Part shown: piece by piece, positions 29,730 through 40,032 of the stretch | How the letters are laid out: the number at the start of each line of letters is the position of its first letter | Position numbering within the stretch: position 1 is the first letter of the stretch | Assembly: GCA_009829735.1 (NCBI GenBank) | Contig: CM020618.1 | Location: forward strand, 10,073,119 to 10,137,118 | Length of the DNA stretch: 64,000 bases | Direction of reading: 5' to 3' | From: Pyropia yezoensis | Taxonomy: Eukaryota; Rhodophyta; Bangiophyceae; Bangiales; Bangiaceae | Notes under the pieces: generated by a model | What the model was told of the DNA's origin: nothing | Seen by the model: the letters and a program-made list of their open reading frames with translations, nothing else | Databases searched by the model: none | Position numbers and translations under genes: made by a program

Positions 29730-32700
29730 GACGGGGTAGGCCTCGCGGTCCTGTTGGCTATTGCGTGCGGGGGTGGTTGTCTCATTAATGGTTGGTGGTG
29801 TTGAATATGGGGGGGGGGCGGGGGAGAGGGGTGCCATCGGAATCTACGAAGCCGCAGCCGCTGGCTGCAAACCCAGCACGCCTGGGCAGGGTGCAGATTG
29901 TGACAAATTAATTCTTGGATTTTCAGCTGTGAAGTGGACAAACTCCGAGTATGTAACTCTTCGGAGACAGCCCCTCCATTGTTTGACATTCAGCCCAATC
30001 GGTCCTGCGCATCGAGTTCCCAACTCGGGGAACCTTGTCCCTTTGCTGGTGGTGCGCAATTGGCAGCTATTGAACGTACTTAGACGTCGCACAGACTCGA
30101 GAAATTGTTCAAGTATGTGGCCCTGAGGGTTTAAGGATGACATGCCACAATGGGGTGCGCCTGCGGAAGCGCGAAGGTTGGTCACGACCAATGGCGCTTC
30201 ATACTTCGCACAGTGAAGCAGTGGCTATGTCCATTGCGCCGTTTCGACCTCGCTCACAAGGCCCCGAGACCTCAGGAAGAAAGCAGTCGCGCAGTCACGC
30301 GATGCACTCTATGTAGCGCCTGTTTTACGCATAGCCCATCTACTGCGCGACCCCATGGTCCTGTAAGGTGTTCATTCGATTCCGTATGCGAGCCATGATG
30401 ATCGTTCGCACTGTCAAATCAGTCACTAAGGCTGCGAGAGCATCTCAAACCAGGCGCCCATACTTGGCGGGGGCCGTCGGCCAGCGGTGCATTCGTGTCT
30501 GCGATGAAAACTTACCAGATAGCTTCCCGAATGTTGTCAGTGTCGTCACGAGTCCTTGGCGTGAAGAGACCCCGGACATACTGTCAGCTTTGAGCAAGTG
30601 CGCCCTTTGTCTTGGGCTGTGCGTTCAGAGCACAGTACAGCCGAGCGGATCCAGTCCAAGGCGAGCCGAGTGCCTGCAGCAGTGCCCTCTGTTGAGCACG
30701 ATTGAGTATGGGAGTGCGAGAACGAAAGCAATGCTTCGGCATGCGCAAGAAGAGCCAGGATCACACTCAGCGGCGACTGTAAGATCGAACTGTTCTTGTC
30801 CGATGAGCTTGTAGTGATCATGTCCCAGTTGTTGTACTGAGCGATTCGCGTTTCACCACAACCATGACAAATGGTGCGAACGTTGCCATTCATTTACATT
30901 ACGTGTGCATGATCCAGTGTTCTCTTGTGTGCGGGGACTGCGCTCACTTCCAGCACGCATTCTCCTGAGACATGACGTTTCGCGTGTATTTTTTTGCGAG
31001 CTTTCAGCAAGCCCATGTTATTTGTCTTGGGAAGCGCACAACCATCGTTCATGTGGCAGGGTGAGAGCGTTGATGTATAAGGCTCTTTACGCACATTCTG
31101 TTGTTCTCAGCCATACCGCGAAGCATACGCTGTGCGGGTGCTGATGCAGCTGGAGATCCATCGAGTTCCGACCACTTCTTTCCCGCTTGCTGCATGTTCT
31201 GCTCGCGTGCGCTTGATACGAACTATCGCCCATCTTCGTGAGTCACATGTCTGCGCGCCCCTCTGCAGTCGTGGCCTGAACCCGCGATCTCGATGATACA
31301 CGCCGTGCGCCGCAATTCCGACTGTTTTCCCAACCAGGCCATTGGACCGCCATCACCGTTCTCAATTGGCCAGAATACTTAGTGGGTTCGACCAAATCTT
31401 AGTCATCCGATATACTTGAAGGGATAGTAGGGGTGCTACCAGAGCTGTTCAGCGTACTCGTGGACATCGAGATGGTCTTGTATGAGCACGCCACGAGGGA
31501 TCCAAGCGTATCAGTTCCCCGCGGCAGTTCGGAACGAGGTCGTTGAGGCATGATCTCAAGTGCTAGAGATCGCTTCGAGTGCAGCCGGTCCAGGCGCCAT
31601 GAATCAGATCTGTTCGCTCTTCCTTGAGCAATCGATGAAAAGACTCTATTGGGTAAAGAGTGCGACTTAATCGAAACCGAGTATTGTAAATAATTACAGG
31701 ACTCGCCTGCACAGCGTTTCAACCAGTCGCTTGGCATACATGCCGAAGTGCGGACGGCGTGCACTGGCGTCATGATCGCATAATATGCTGTTGTCGCGCA
31801 CGTGAACAGTCGCATGAGCAAACACCCCCACAAACGGGAGTACTCAATTTATGTCACCTTGAACCGTTCACTATCACGCGCCGGTTGAGGGCGGCACTGC
31901 GTTCCTCTCCTACATGGCAGTGGCAGTTCCTCTTCCACATGGCAGAGGCGGTCTTTCAGCAAACAGCTCTGGTCATTAACGAGGTGGGTTTAATTTCTTG
32001 TCCATGCTCTGCTCAATATATAGCCCAATCAAGTACACACCGGTGACAGCTTCGCTCGATGCGACGGCCCCGCCACGATAGTTCCCTAGCCGTGGCCGCC
32101 ACCACGCACGGCCAAGTGCGCTACGTGCAGCGGCGAAGACAGTTCTGCGCGCGCGCGTGCACGCGCGCTTACCGAGCGCACTCTCCCTTCACCCGCGCGA
32201 CTATCGTCTTCTCCTTCATTACGGCGAAGGACGTGCGCGTAGCGTTGCGCTCCCCTATTCTGAGCGGTGACTCGTGTGTGTTCGCCGCGCGGGTGAGCTC
32301 GTCTTCCTCGTCTTCGATACCGGCGATCAGCCGTGGCGCCATGCCTGGTGCTCGAGCAGGTGCGTCGTCCGGGGGCTGCTGGACGAGCATTTTTGCTTCT
32401 CTCCTCTGTGCCTCTTTTGCTCATGTGCGCGTGTGCCTGTATGCTGCTGTTTTTTCCCCGCCTCGTTTTTTCTATTGTTATTCGTTTTAGTGTGGGTTGG
32501 GGTGCCACCCTATTTTTATGTATGTATTTTTTTTCGATCCGGTCGTAGCGTGGCCAGCATCTGGCCGCGCGTCGCGTGTCTGGGCCACCGCGCGGAGACA
32601 TATGCCGCCGCGCCGCCGTGCGACCGTGCACCGCGCACCCCTCTGCACAGGCCCGACACGCCCGACGGCTTGGCCGCGGTGGAGTTAATGCCGTCGTGGG

Positions 32701-33051
32701 GGGGATGCGGCCGCCCCCGGCTGCCGCGGCGACCTCGGGTGATCCTCTGCGCGCGCGCGCGCCGCGGAACGGCTTGCTGATCCCTCGCTTGTTTTGCTAC
32801 TGCCGCTGCCGTTTCCCGCCCCCTCGTGCCATTGCTGCCATTGGCCTCCGCCCCGGCCGGCCCGCGGCCGTTGTTGTGCGTTGCGACTGCCCGCCCCCCC
32901 GTGCGCACCCCTTCCCCGTCGCCTCTCCCATCTGTCGGCCTCCCTTCCCCTCCCCACCTCGCACCCTCTGCCCTTGGTCTACCTCCCTGCACCCTCTGGC
33001 CTTGCTTGACCCCCCCGCCCCCCCCCTCCCGCCCCTTCCCCCCCCTTGTCC
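29730..33051. other. Intergenic region between Tc1 remnant and WD40 gene
   Basis: The first half is of moderate GC with no recognisable frame; the largest frames (about 145 codons) lack motifs. A short direct repeat sits at about 31892-31943 (TTCCTCTcCtACATGGCAGtGG-like, two copies). From 32050 the sequence becomes GC-rich, with an alternating CG/CA run at about 32146-32170, and from 32800 pyrimidine-rich, as expected for the leader of the downstream gene. Confidence 0.4.
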
Positions 33052-35088
33052 ATGGCCGCCGCGGCCGACCCGTCGATGCCCCCCCGCCCCCCCTCCGCTC
33101 CTCATTCGTCCGGTCCCACGCCCACTCCCCGCTCCCCTCCCCCGGCCGCTGCGGCGACGACCTCGGCCGACGACGCCACTGCCGCTGCTGCTGCTGCCGA
33201 CACCGCCCGCACGTCGCCGTCCCCCCCCACCCCTTCCCCCCCCTGGCCACCCTCACCCCCCCCAGGTCTTCCCACCGGCCTGCCCGACGCGGACGCGCGG
33301 TACCGGGTGTGGCGGGGGCAGCATGCGCCACTGCTCTATGACGCCTTCTCCTCCCGTAAGCTTCTGTGGCCTTCGCAGGTGGTCCAGTGGGGCCAGCCCA
33401 CCGCGAGTTCCCTTCGTGGTGGCGGCACCGCCGGCGATGGGAATGGAGACGGTGGGCGGATGGGGGGCGCCTACACCACCCGCCAGCTTTTCCTATCGGA
33501 GCGAACGGGGAACCATCGGGACCCTAACACACTGCTCACCTACCACATTCGCGTACCGGCGTTGCATACCACCCGACCGGGGGACGTGACGCGAGGGTGG
33601 GTTGAGACCGCCACTCCTGCTCCGCGGCGAGGTGGGGCAACAGGAGGGGGCGGGGGGGGCACTGCCGCCGGGGGGGGGGGCGCGGGGGGCGACGGCGCAG
33701 CCGCTGCCGCCGGAGGTGGCACTCTCTTGGGCAACACAGCCGCCGGCGGGGCGTCGATCACCAATGGCGTCGCGGGCGCCGCCGGCGCGGCGCCGGCGGG
33801 CGCGACGAGCGGCGGGGGCACTCCTAGCGGGGACTTTCCCCTCGTCAAGCGCCTCATCCATCCCGGGGAGGTGAACAAGATCCGCGAGGTCCGCCCACAG
33901 GTGCTCGTCACCCACACCGACGCGCCCGAGCTCTTCGTGTGGGCCCTCCGGTCGCAACCGCACCGGCGTGAGCGCGATGGTGGTGCCCCGTCTGTGCCAG
34001 ACGTGACGCTCGCTGGCCACTCTGCCAACGCCGAGTACGCGCTCAAGGTGCGCCGCGCGGATGTGGCGGCAGGCGGGGAGGTGCTGGTGGCTAGCGGGGG
34101 GGCCGACGCGGCCGTGCTGCTATGGGATCTTCGCGACGCCGACGGGGCAACGCCCAGCAGCACGGGTGGCGGCGGCGGCGGTGCACTTGACGGCAGGGCG
34201 TCCCACGGTGCCACCGCTGCTGCGGCAGCTTCTCGCCGGTCGCTGCTCCCCCGCACCCGCTTTGAAGGCCATGCTTCCAACGTGGAGGACGTGGCATTTT
34301 CACCGCTGGACCCTTTCCTTCTCGCCAGCGTTGCTGATGACACGTCCCTTCGTGTGTGGGACCGGCGGTGCCCGCCCGGTTCGGTGGCTGTCGTGCGTGG
34401 GGCTCATACGGGGGACACGTACTCGGTGGACTGGAGCCGCCGGGGACTCCTTCTGACTGGCGGCATGGACGGGCTAGTGAAGATGTGGGACCCGCGCAAG
34501 CTGGTCGCCGCCGCTGCATCGGGGGGCGGGGGAGTGGTGTCGGGCGCGGCTGCCCTTACCGGTGCGGCGGCGCCAGGCTCCGCCGACGGGTCGCCCCCCA
34601 AAGGTGCCCCTTCCACCGCCGCCCCCGCCCCTGTCATGACGTTTGCCGAGCACACGGCGGAGGTTAACTCTGCCGTGTGGCACGACGGCCACCCTCTGGT
34701 GTTTGCCTCCTCGTCGGCGGACTGCCAAGTCATTCTTTGGGACGTGAGGAAGGTAACGTCGGCGCCGACGCCGCCGCCTGCACCGGGAGTATCGACGGGG
34801 ACCCCCTCCCCCGCGGTAATCTTCCGCCACGTTGGCCACCGGTCGGCGGTGGTGGACTTTCAGTGGCTCCCCGACCCGGCGGACCCGTGGACGGTCGCAT
34901 CCGTATCGGAGGACCACGAGGGTTCCACCCTCCAAGTGTGGCGTGTGTGTGACCTGGTCATGAACGACCCTGCGGTGGCCGCTGCCGAGATGCTGGAGGC
35001 GGAGACGACGCGCTCGGGAGTGGGAGGACGCGCCGCGGCCGCGGCCGCAGCCGCGGCCATTGCTGCCACTGCCGCGAGCGGCCGGTGA
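33052..35088 (+). CDS. MSI4/FVE-like (RBBP4 family) WD40 histone-binding protein
   Basis: The 678-residue single-exon frame starts at ATG 33052. A Pro/Ala-rich N-terminus (to about residue 85) precedes the histone-H4-binding helix typical of the family (YDAFSSRKLLWPSQVVQWG). A conserved IHPGEVNKIREVRPQVLVTHTD block and six WD-type blade ends follow (FVWALRS, LLWDLRD, RVWDRRC, KMWDPRK, ILWDVRK, QVWRVCD). The IHPGEV stretch and the GHSANAEYAL blade match MSI4/FVE-type more than MSI1-type proteins. Such proteins are nuclear histone chaperone subunits of HDAC, Polycomb and CAF-1 complexes. Low-complexity Gly/Ala insertions between blades make it much longer than plant homologues (about 500 residues). 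It is convergent with the release-factor gene, 234 bases apart. Confidence 0.85.
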   Translation: MAAAADPSMPPRPPSAPHSSGPTPTPRSPPPAAAATTSADDATAAAAAADTARTSPSPPTPSPPWPPSPPPGLPTGLPDADARYRVWRGQHAPLLYDAFSSRKLLWPSQVVQWGQPTASSLRGGGTAGDGNGDGGRMGGAYTTRQLFLSERTGNHRDPNTLLTYHIRVPALHTTRPGDVTRGWVETATPAPRRGGATGGGGGGTAAGGGGAGGDGAAAAAGGGTLLGNTAAGGASITNGVAGAAGAAPAGATSGGGTPSGDFPLVKRLIHPGEVNKIREVRPQVLVTHTDAPELFVWALRSQPHRRERDGGAPSVPDVTLAGHSANAEYALKVRRADVAAGGEVLVASGGADAAVLLWDLRDADGATPSSTGGGGGGALDGRASHGATAAAAASRRSLLPRTRFEGHASNVEDVAFSPLDPFLLASVADDTSLRVWDRRCPPGSVAVVRGAHTGDTYSVDWSRRGLLLTGGMDGLVKMWDPRKLVAAAASGGGGVVSGAAALTGAAAPGSADGSPPKGAPSTAAPAPVMTFAEHTAEVNSAVWHDGHPLVFASSSADCQVILWDVRKVTSAPTPPPAPGVSTGTPSPAVIFRHVGHRSAVVDFQWLPDPADPWTVASVSEDHEGSTLQVWRVCDLVMNDPAVAAAEMLEAETTRSGVGGRAAAAAAAAAIAATAASGR

Positions 35089-35322
35089 GCGACAGGTGGC
35101 CCGCCGCATGGACCCTCAATCGTCGGCCCCCTTTGACCTGCCTCTGTTCTCCCCCACTTTGCCGATGCGATATTTTCTCCGTGCCCACCCCTCGGCCGGG
35201 TCCGAGTGCTCTTGTGTTTTCCTCTACCCTTTTTCCGACCCTCCCACGTCTTGTGGGCTGGCTGGCGTGTAAATACAACGTGTACGCGATTGCCGTGACA
35301 GGTACACGCACGGGTAAGAAGG

Positions 35323-37245
35323 TCATCGGTGTCGTCCTTTCCCCCCTAGCTGCGCCGCCACCGCCACTAGCGCCCGCAGGTCGTCGACGTCGCGCTGCCG
35401 TGCCAACCGCTCCATCAGCCCGTCCAGTTCTTCCCCCCCCGCGAGCACCCCCTCCAGTGGCGCGCTCTTGCTGCCAACCGGCAGGTCCAGGTCCGCGTCA
35501 GCGGCACCCCCCCCTCCCCCCCCCCCTAGCCGGTGGTCTGTCACCCGCCGCTGCGGGAAGTTATACGTGCGAATCCGCTCGGAGCGTTCGCCGAGGGTGG
35601 TTCCCAGCTGCGCTCGCCGCTCGCCCGCCCGGCTGGCCGCCGCCGCCGACGCTGCCCTGGCGGCGAGGCGGGCGGCGAGCGCGTCCATGGCCGACGCCCG
35701 GTTGCGGTGCTGGCTCCGGTCGTCCTGACAGGTGACCACCAAGCCCGTGGGGAGGTGCGTCAGTCGGACCGCCGAAGACGTCTTGTTGACGTGCTGCCCG
35801 CCCGCCCCTGAAGCACGGTACACGTCCACGCGCACCTCGGCCGGGGGGACTGGGGGGGGCCGCCGTACGCTACCTCCACCCCTCACGGGCGCGTCGTCAC
35901 GCAGCACCGCCACAGTGGCAGTGGAGGTGTGGAGGCGACCACCCGACTCTGTCGCTGGCACGCGCTGCACCCTGTGAACGCCCGCCTCGGCAGCAAACGC
36001 GGTCGCTACCCCACGGCCCGCGATGCGGGCCACCGCCTCGCGGACGCCACCCAGGTCCGTCGAGGATGCGGATAGGGGCGTATGGGCCCAGCCACGGCGG
36101 CTCGCGGCGCGGCGGTACATCTCAGCAAGCTCCGACACAAAGAGGGCGGCTTCATCCCCGCCAGCGCCGGCGCGGAGTTCCAGGATCACGCGCGTGTCAG
36201 CAGTGGCGTCCGCGTCGGCGCCGCCGCCGGCGCCGGGGGCATCGCTACCGTCGGCAGGGGCGGCAGAGGGGTCGAGGAGGGCGTCGACCAGGGCGCCCGA
36301 GCTACCCCCCTTCGCCGCTGTAGTGGCGGCAACAAGCCGGCCGACGGCTGTGGGTCCCAGGCTAAGGAGCCTTGCAATGACCGCCAGTCGGCGAGTGGCC
36401 AGGCCCGCCGCTGCCGCGGCCGCCTCCTCAGCCAGCATCGCGCGCTCATCGTCAGCCAGCCCACTGTCGCCGGTGCCGTCACCTACGGCCGCCCCAAGCT
36501 CCACGGCCGCCGCCACGTCCGCCGCCGCGGCAGTCACAGCAGCCACGTCGACGGCGAGAGGTGCCAGCTGACGCGCGGCGCGGGCGGCAGCGGCAACACT
36601 GTCACCACCGCCGCCGCCGTCGCCCCCCCCCCGGGCGCGCCCGTCGAGCGCCGAATGCGCGGCAGCACCGCAGGCAGCAACCGGAGCCAATCTGCCATAC
36701 AGACCCTCAAGGCGGGCCGCGGCGCCCACCCCGTCAGTGCCCCAAAGCAATCGCGCCAGCGACACAACGGCGGGGTTCGCGGTGCCATCGGTGGCCGCCG
36801 CAGCCACAGGACAGGGAGCCGGTTGGGGGGAGGCGGCGGCAGCTGGCGCCGCGGCAGGCAACGGTGGTTGGCCGCCATTGCCACCGTTGGCGCCACCGCC
36901 GACGGCACCGCCGGCACCGCTGGCGATGACGCCGATACTGCAGACACCACGACCAACACGGAGGGTGGCGTCGGGAGCCGCAGCGGCCGTCGGCCCGGCC
37001 GCGCCAGACAAGGAGACAGAAGCGGCGGGCAGAAGGCGACGCCACGGGATGGGAGCGCCCCACCGGAAAGACGTCGCCAACCAGTCGTGGCAAGGAGGGG
37101 AGCCTGCAGCGGCGACGGCGCCAGACGACACGCCTCGGCCGGCGGGCGGCCGCGGCGGCCGCGCCCGGCGGCGCACCGACTGGCATGGGCGGGCGGTGCG
37201 CAAGGAGCGCAGGGAGGCCAAGGCCATACTGGGAGGCAGAGCCAT
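35323..37245 (-). CDS. prfA: Organellar peptide chain release factor 1
   Basis: The 640-residue frame is started at ATG 37245 (MALPPSMALASLRS). The N-terminal ~250 residues are Ala/Gly/Arg/Ser-rich and contain a likely organelle transit peptide. The PCRF region includes ILELRAGAGGDEAALF, and the decoding loop reads VQRVPATESGGRLHTS; its P-A-T tripeptide is the RF1-type anticodon (UAA and UAG). The catalytic GGQ loop is present (SGAGGQHVNKTSSAVRLTH), followed by RSQHRNRASAM and ERIRTYNFPQRRVTDHR, all RF1 signatures. It releases finished chains from plastid or mitochondrial ribosomes; which organelle is not decidable here. It is nearly twice the bacterial length because of the N-terminal extension and alanine-rich insertions. 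No frame breaks are seen. Confidence 0.93.
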   Translation of the reverse strand: MALPPSMALASLRSLRTARPCQSVRRRARPPRPPAGRGVSSGAVAAAGSPPCHDWLATSFRWGAPIPWRRLLPAASVSLSGAAGPTAAAAPDATLRVGRGVCSIGVIASGAGGAVGGGANGGNGGQPPLPAAAPAAAASPQPAPCPVAAAATDGTANPAVVSLARLLWGTDGVGAAARLEGLYGRLAPVAACGAAAHSALDGRARGGGDGGGGGDSVAAAARAARQLAPLAVDVAAVTAAAADVAAAVELGAAVGDGTGDSGLADDERAMLAEEAAAAAAGLATRRLAVIARLLSLGPTAVGRLVAATTAAKGGSSGALVDALLDPSAAPADGSDAPGAGGGADADATADTRVILELRAGAGGDEAALFVSELAEMYRRAASRRGWAHTPLSASSTDLGGVREAVARIAGRGVATAFAAEAGVHRVQRVPATESGGRLHTSTATVAVLRDDAPVRGGGSVRRPPPVPPAEVRVDVYRASGAGGQHVNKTSSAVRLTHLPTGLVVTCQDDRSQHRNRASAMDALAARLAARAASAAAASRAGERRAQLGTTLGERSERIRTYNFPQRRVTDHRLGGGGGGGAADADLDLPVGSKSAPLEGVLAGGEELDGLMERLARQRDVDDLRALVAVAAQLGGKGRHR

Positions 37246-38544
37246 GGCCACCGAGCGAGGAGAGGCGGTGGCTGGGCGGCGGTGGTCTCCGTGAACGAGG
37301 GCACGCAGCAGTGAAGACAGCGACGTCGGCCAAACGCGCTTTGCGTCCTACGCGTCCGCTCTGAATAATTCGACTGGCTCTCAAAGCCCAAATGTTTAGC
37401 TTGAAGCTAAAAGCACGCCCTTCAACAGCAAACCCCAACCCAATATGTACACGTGGTAGAACATTGCCCCCCAAACCACCCCAATATGACACAAATGTGG
37501 TCGATTCGGCAATAAACGGGTTGGTCGGGTGCCAGTAGCAACACTGGGACCACAAGACTACTGCAAGCGTTTTGAATTCATTTACCCGACCGACGGTAAC
37601 TACTTGTCGCTTGAGATTCAGGAATGGGGGTTGGTCTTGGTCCCGCCCCATTTGTTTCAGAAATGGGGGAGGACCAAGACCATTCCCCATTCTCGAGGCC
37701 CTCTGGCAGGCGATCTGGAGAGTCCGTAGCGTGCCGCGTGGCAATTTTCTGAATACCATTCTAGACGTAGACGATCCCGTCCGCGTCGCCCGACGATAGC
37801 CTCCCGACTGGCGCTTGATGCGCCCCGCCGTCGGCTTTCTGAAGTGATATCGCCCTCGTGTGCCGAAGCGCATGCCGGCTATCCCGTCGGGACGTGGTTG
37901 TTGCCGGCGGCAATCCACGCCGCGGTCTCATGATCAATGACAACACGTGTGTGCTTTGTTGCCATCACCCCTGGGACCGTTGATTTCCGGCAGCGATAGC
38001 GAAAGCGCCCCCCCTTCCAGAACTGCGTGGAATGGGCACCTGGCGTGGAGGGGCGGCGGCGCCACAGTGATTGCCGCCCGCTGATTGGGTGATTTGATGC
38101 AGGCGGGAGAGCCTAGGAACGGCCGCCGAGCCCCCTCCCCTGCCAACAGTGTCTTCTTGCTGGTGGGGGACGAGCATGCGGTGGCCCGACCGCATTGCGC
38201 CACTTGGGCGACTGGATGAGGGGGGAGGACAGGGGCCACAGCGTTTGCCTGATTTCTCGCCCCTGATTGGCCGACGCGAGGATAGGAATGTGCTGGCGTG
38301 CTCTGGCCACGCGACCGCCGTCCGCAAGCATGTTCTGGGGGGTCGGGGGGGGGGCGCGGCGTGTCCGTGGCGACACTGGCCGTGGGGCCGATTCCTGGGG
38401 GGGTGGCCAACCACGCCAACCGCCGTCGCCACTGCCGCCACGCTCATCGTCGTCGTCGTCACGCCCACCACCGTCGTCACCCGCGTCCCTACGCCCGCCA
38501 TTAGCTCCTCCCCCCGCCACCAATAGAACTGTGTACCCGCCGGC
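37246..38544. other. Intergenic region between the RF1 gene and the Harbinger transposase
   Basis: It has no gene I can support. It contains an imperfect inverted repeat (37619-37693, listed separately) and, closer to the transposase, several CCAAT/ATTGG motifs (for example 38084 and 38257) and a G tract at about 38345. I could not define the left terminus of the Harbinger element here. Confidence 0.4.
37619..37693. repeat. Imperfect hairpin repeat
   Basis: GGAATGGGGGTTGGTCTTGG (from 37619) and GGACCAAGACCATTCCCC (from 37672) can pair over about 22 bases with two mismatches, leaving a ~30-base loop. It lies in the region upstream of the release-factor gene. Confidence 0.5.
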
Positions 38545-40001
38545 ATGGAGGAGGAGCTTGATCTGGACGTTTGCGCGCTGATGCGGGACCAGGAAAGCAT
38601 TGAGGCGGCCTCGGCCGTTGCTGCTCACCTGTCCGTTCTGCGGCGATATCGCCGCCGTGTGCGCGCGACCCACCGTGGGAAGCGGCTGAGGTACCGCGGA
38701 TCTGCGCGGGGCCGGCAGAACAAGCCACGGGACTTTGCGTTTGGCATGTTTTGTATCTTACGTGACTACTTTGGTGTGTATGGTGCCCCCCCTGTGTACT
38801 CGGAGGCCGACTTTGAGCGTCGCTTTCGCGTCCCTCGCGATGTGTTTGTCCGGGTGCATCGAGTTTTGAAAGACCACCCGTGGTGGGCGCAGAAGGTCAA
38901 CGCAACCGGCCAACTGCAGGCCCACCCGCTGCAGAAGCTGGTTGCTGCTTTTCGAGTGCTGGGAAATGGGGAAGCCACTGACCGTGCAGATGAGTACTGC
39001 CCCATTTCCTCCACCACGATCGAGATTGCTGTGAAGAAGCTGGTTGGTTTTATTGATAATGAGTTTGGAGGCGAGTACCTGCGCCCACCCAACGATGCCG
39101 AGCAGGACGTGCTGCTGAAGAGGAACGCGAAGAGGGGCATGCCGGGCTGCATTGGATCTCTGGACTGTTCCCAGTGGGAGTGGAAGAACTGTCCGAAGGG
39201 GCAGGCTGGGCTGTACCAGAACACGAAGGGGCGTCGAGCAGTTGTCATGGAGACCGTTTGTGACGAGGACCTGTATATCTGTCACCTGTTTGTCGGCTGC
39301 CCGGGCAGTATGAATGACCTCAACGTTATGCAGCAGTCTCCGCTCTACCAGGATACAACTGCGGGGGATTGGCCGCCCCGTAGCAAGCCATTCACAATCA
39401 ATGGCCACACGCGCGGGTTGACGGCATTTACCCGCACTACGCCTTCTACATTTGCTCGTATGGACGGGCTGTCACGGACAAGCAGAAGACCTTCAATCGC
39501 CTCCAGGAGGCGCTGCGTAAGGACGTTGAGCGACTTTATGCGGTACTGACCTCTCGCTTCCACGTCGCCCTCCACGCGGCGAGGTACGCTAAGGTCACAA
39601 CTATCTGTTCTGTGGCCAAGGCGGTTGCTATCTTGCACAACATGGTTACTCAGGTGCGTCGGGGGGGGTATCTGGCCATGCAGCGGCGTGACTTCGCTTC
39701 TGCTGTTGCTGACCAGACGTCGGACTCTGGTTCTTCTTTGAGTGAGTCTGGTGGCTCTGCCGCCGGGAGTGGTGCACCTGGAAGTAGGCGGGGGGGAGGT
39801 CTACTTGGAGCACGCTTTCCCACCGCTGGCGAGGCAGGCCCAGACATCATGCACATTGCCCAGGCGGCACCCAACGCGTTTGTACGAGCTATGATGGCCT
39901 GGAGGGAGGTCCGAAGTGCTAAGGATCACGTTGCGCTGCGTAACGACCTAGCCAAGCACATCTACCGCGACCGGGGGGAGCTGCTAGAGCCGTACCTGTG
40001 A
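38545..40001 (+). pseudogene. PIF/Harbinger (DDE_4-type) transposase with one frameshift
   Basis: ATG at 38545. A helical N-terminal part is followed by the Harbinger core: first Asp in CIGSLDCSQWEWKNCPKG, second Asp in GSMNDLNVMQQSPLYQD, and the third acidic block DGIYPHYAFYICSYGRAVTD. Between NGHTRG and DGIYP the reading frame changes near 39415-39425, and the usual few residues between these motifs are missing, so a deletion of roughly 10 bases is likely. After the shift the frame runs on through VAKAVAILHNMVTQVRRGG and a Ser/Gly-rich tail to the TGA at 40001. Without the shift this would be a normal-length transposase of about 480 residues. Confidence 0.85.
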
Positions 40002-40032
40002 GGGAGTCCGCCAAGCTGAGAGTGTAGTCGTC

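Noticed and set aside
30368..30893. Opposed frames of 115-148 codons in the region after the Tc1 remnant
   Set aside because: No motif, no codon bias and no promoter-like context; they fit chance frames.
36082..37314. 410-codon plus-strand frame
   Set aside because: It is a shadow of the release-factor gene; the minus-strand frame has unmistakable RF1 motifs.
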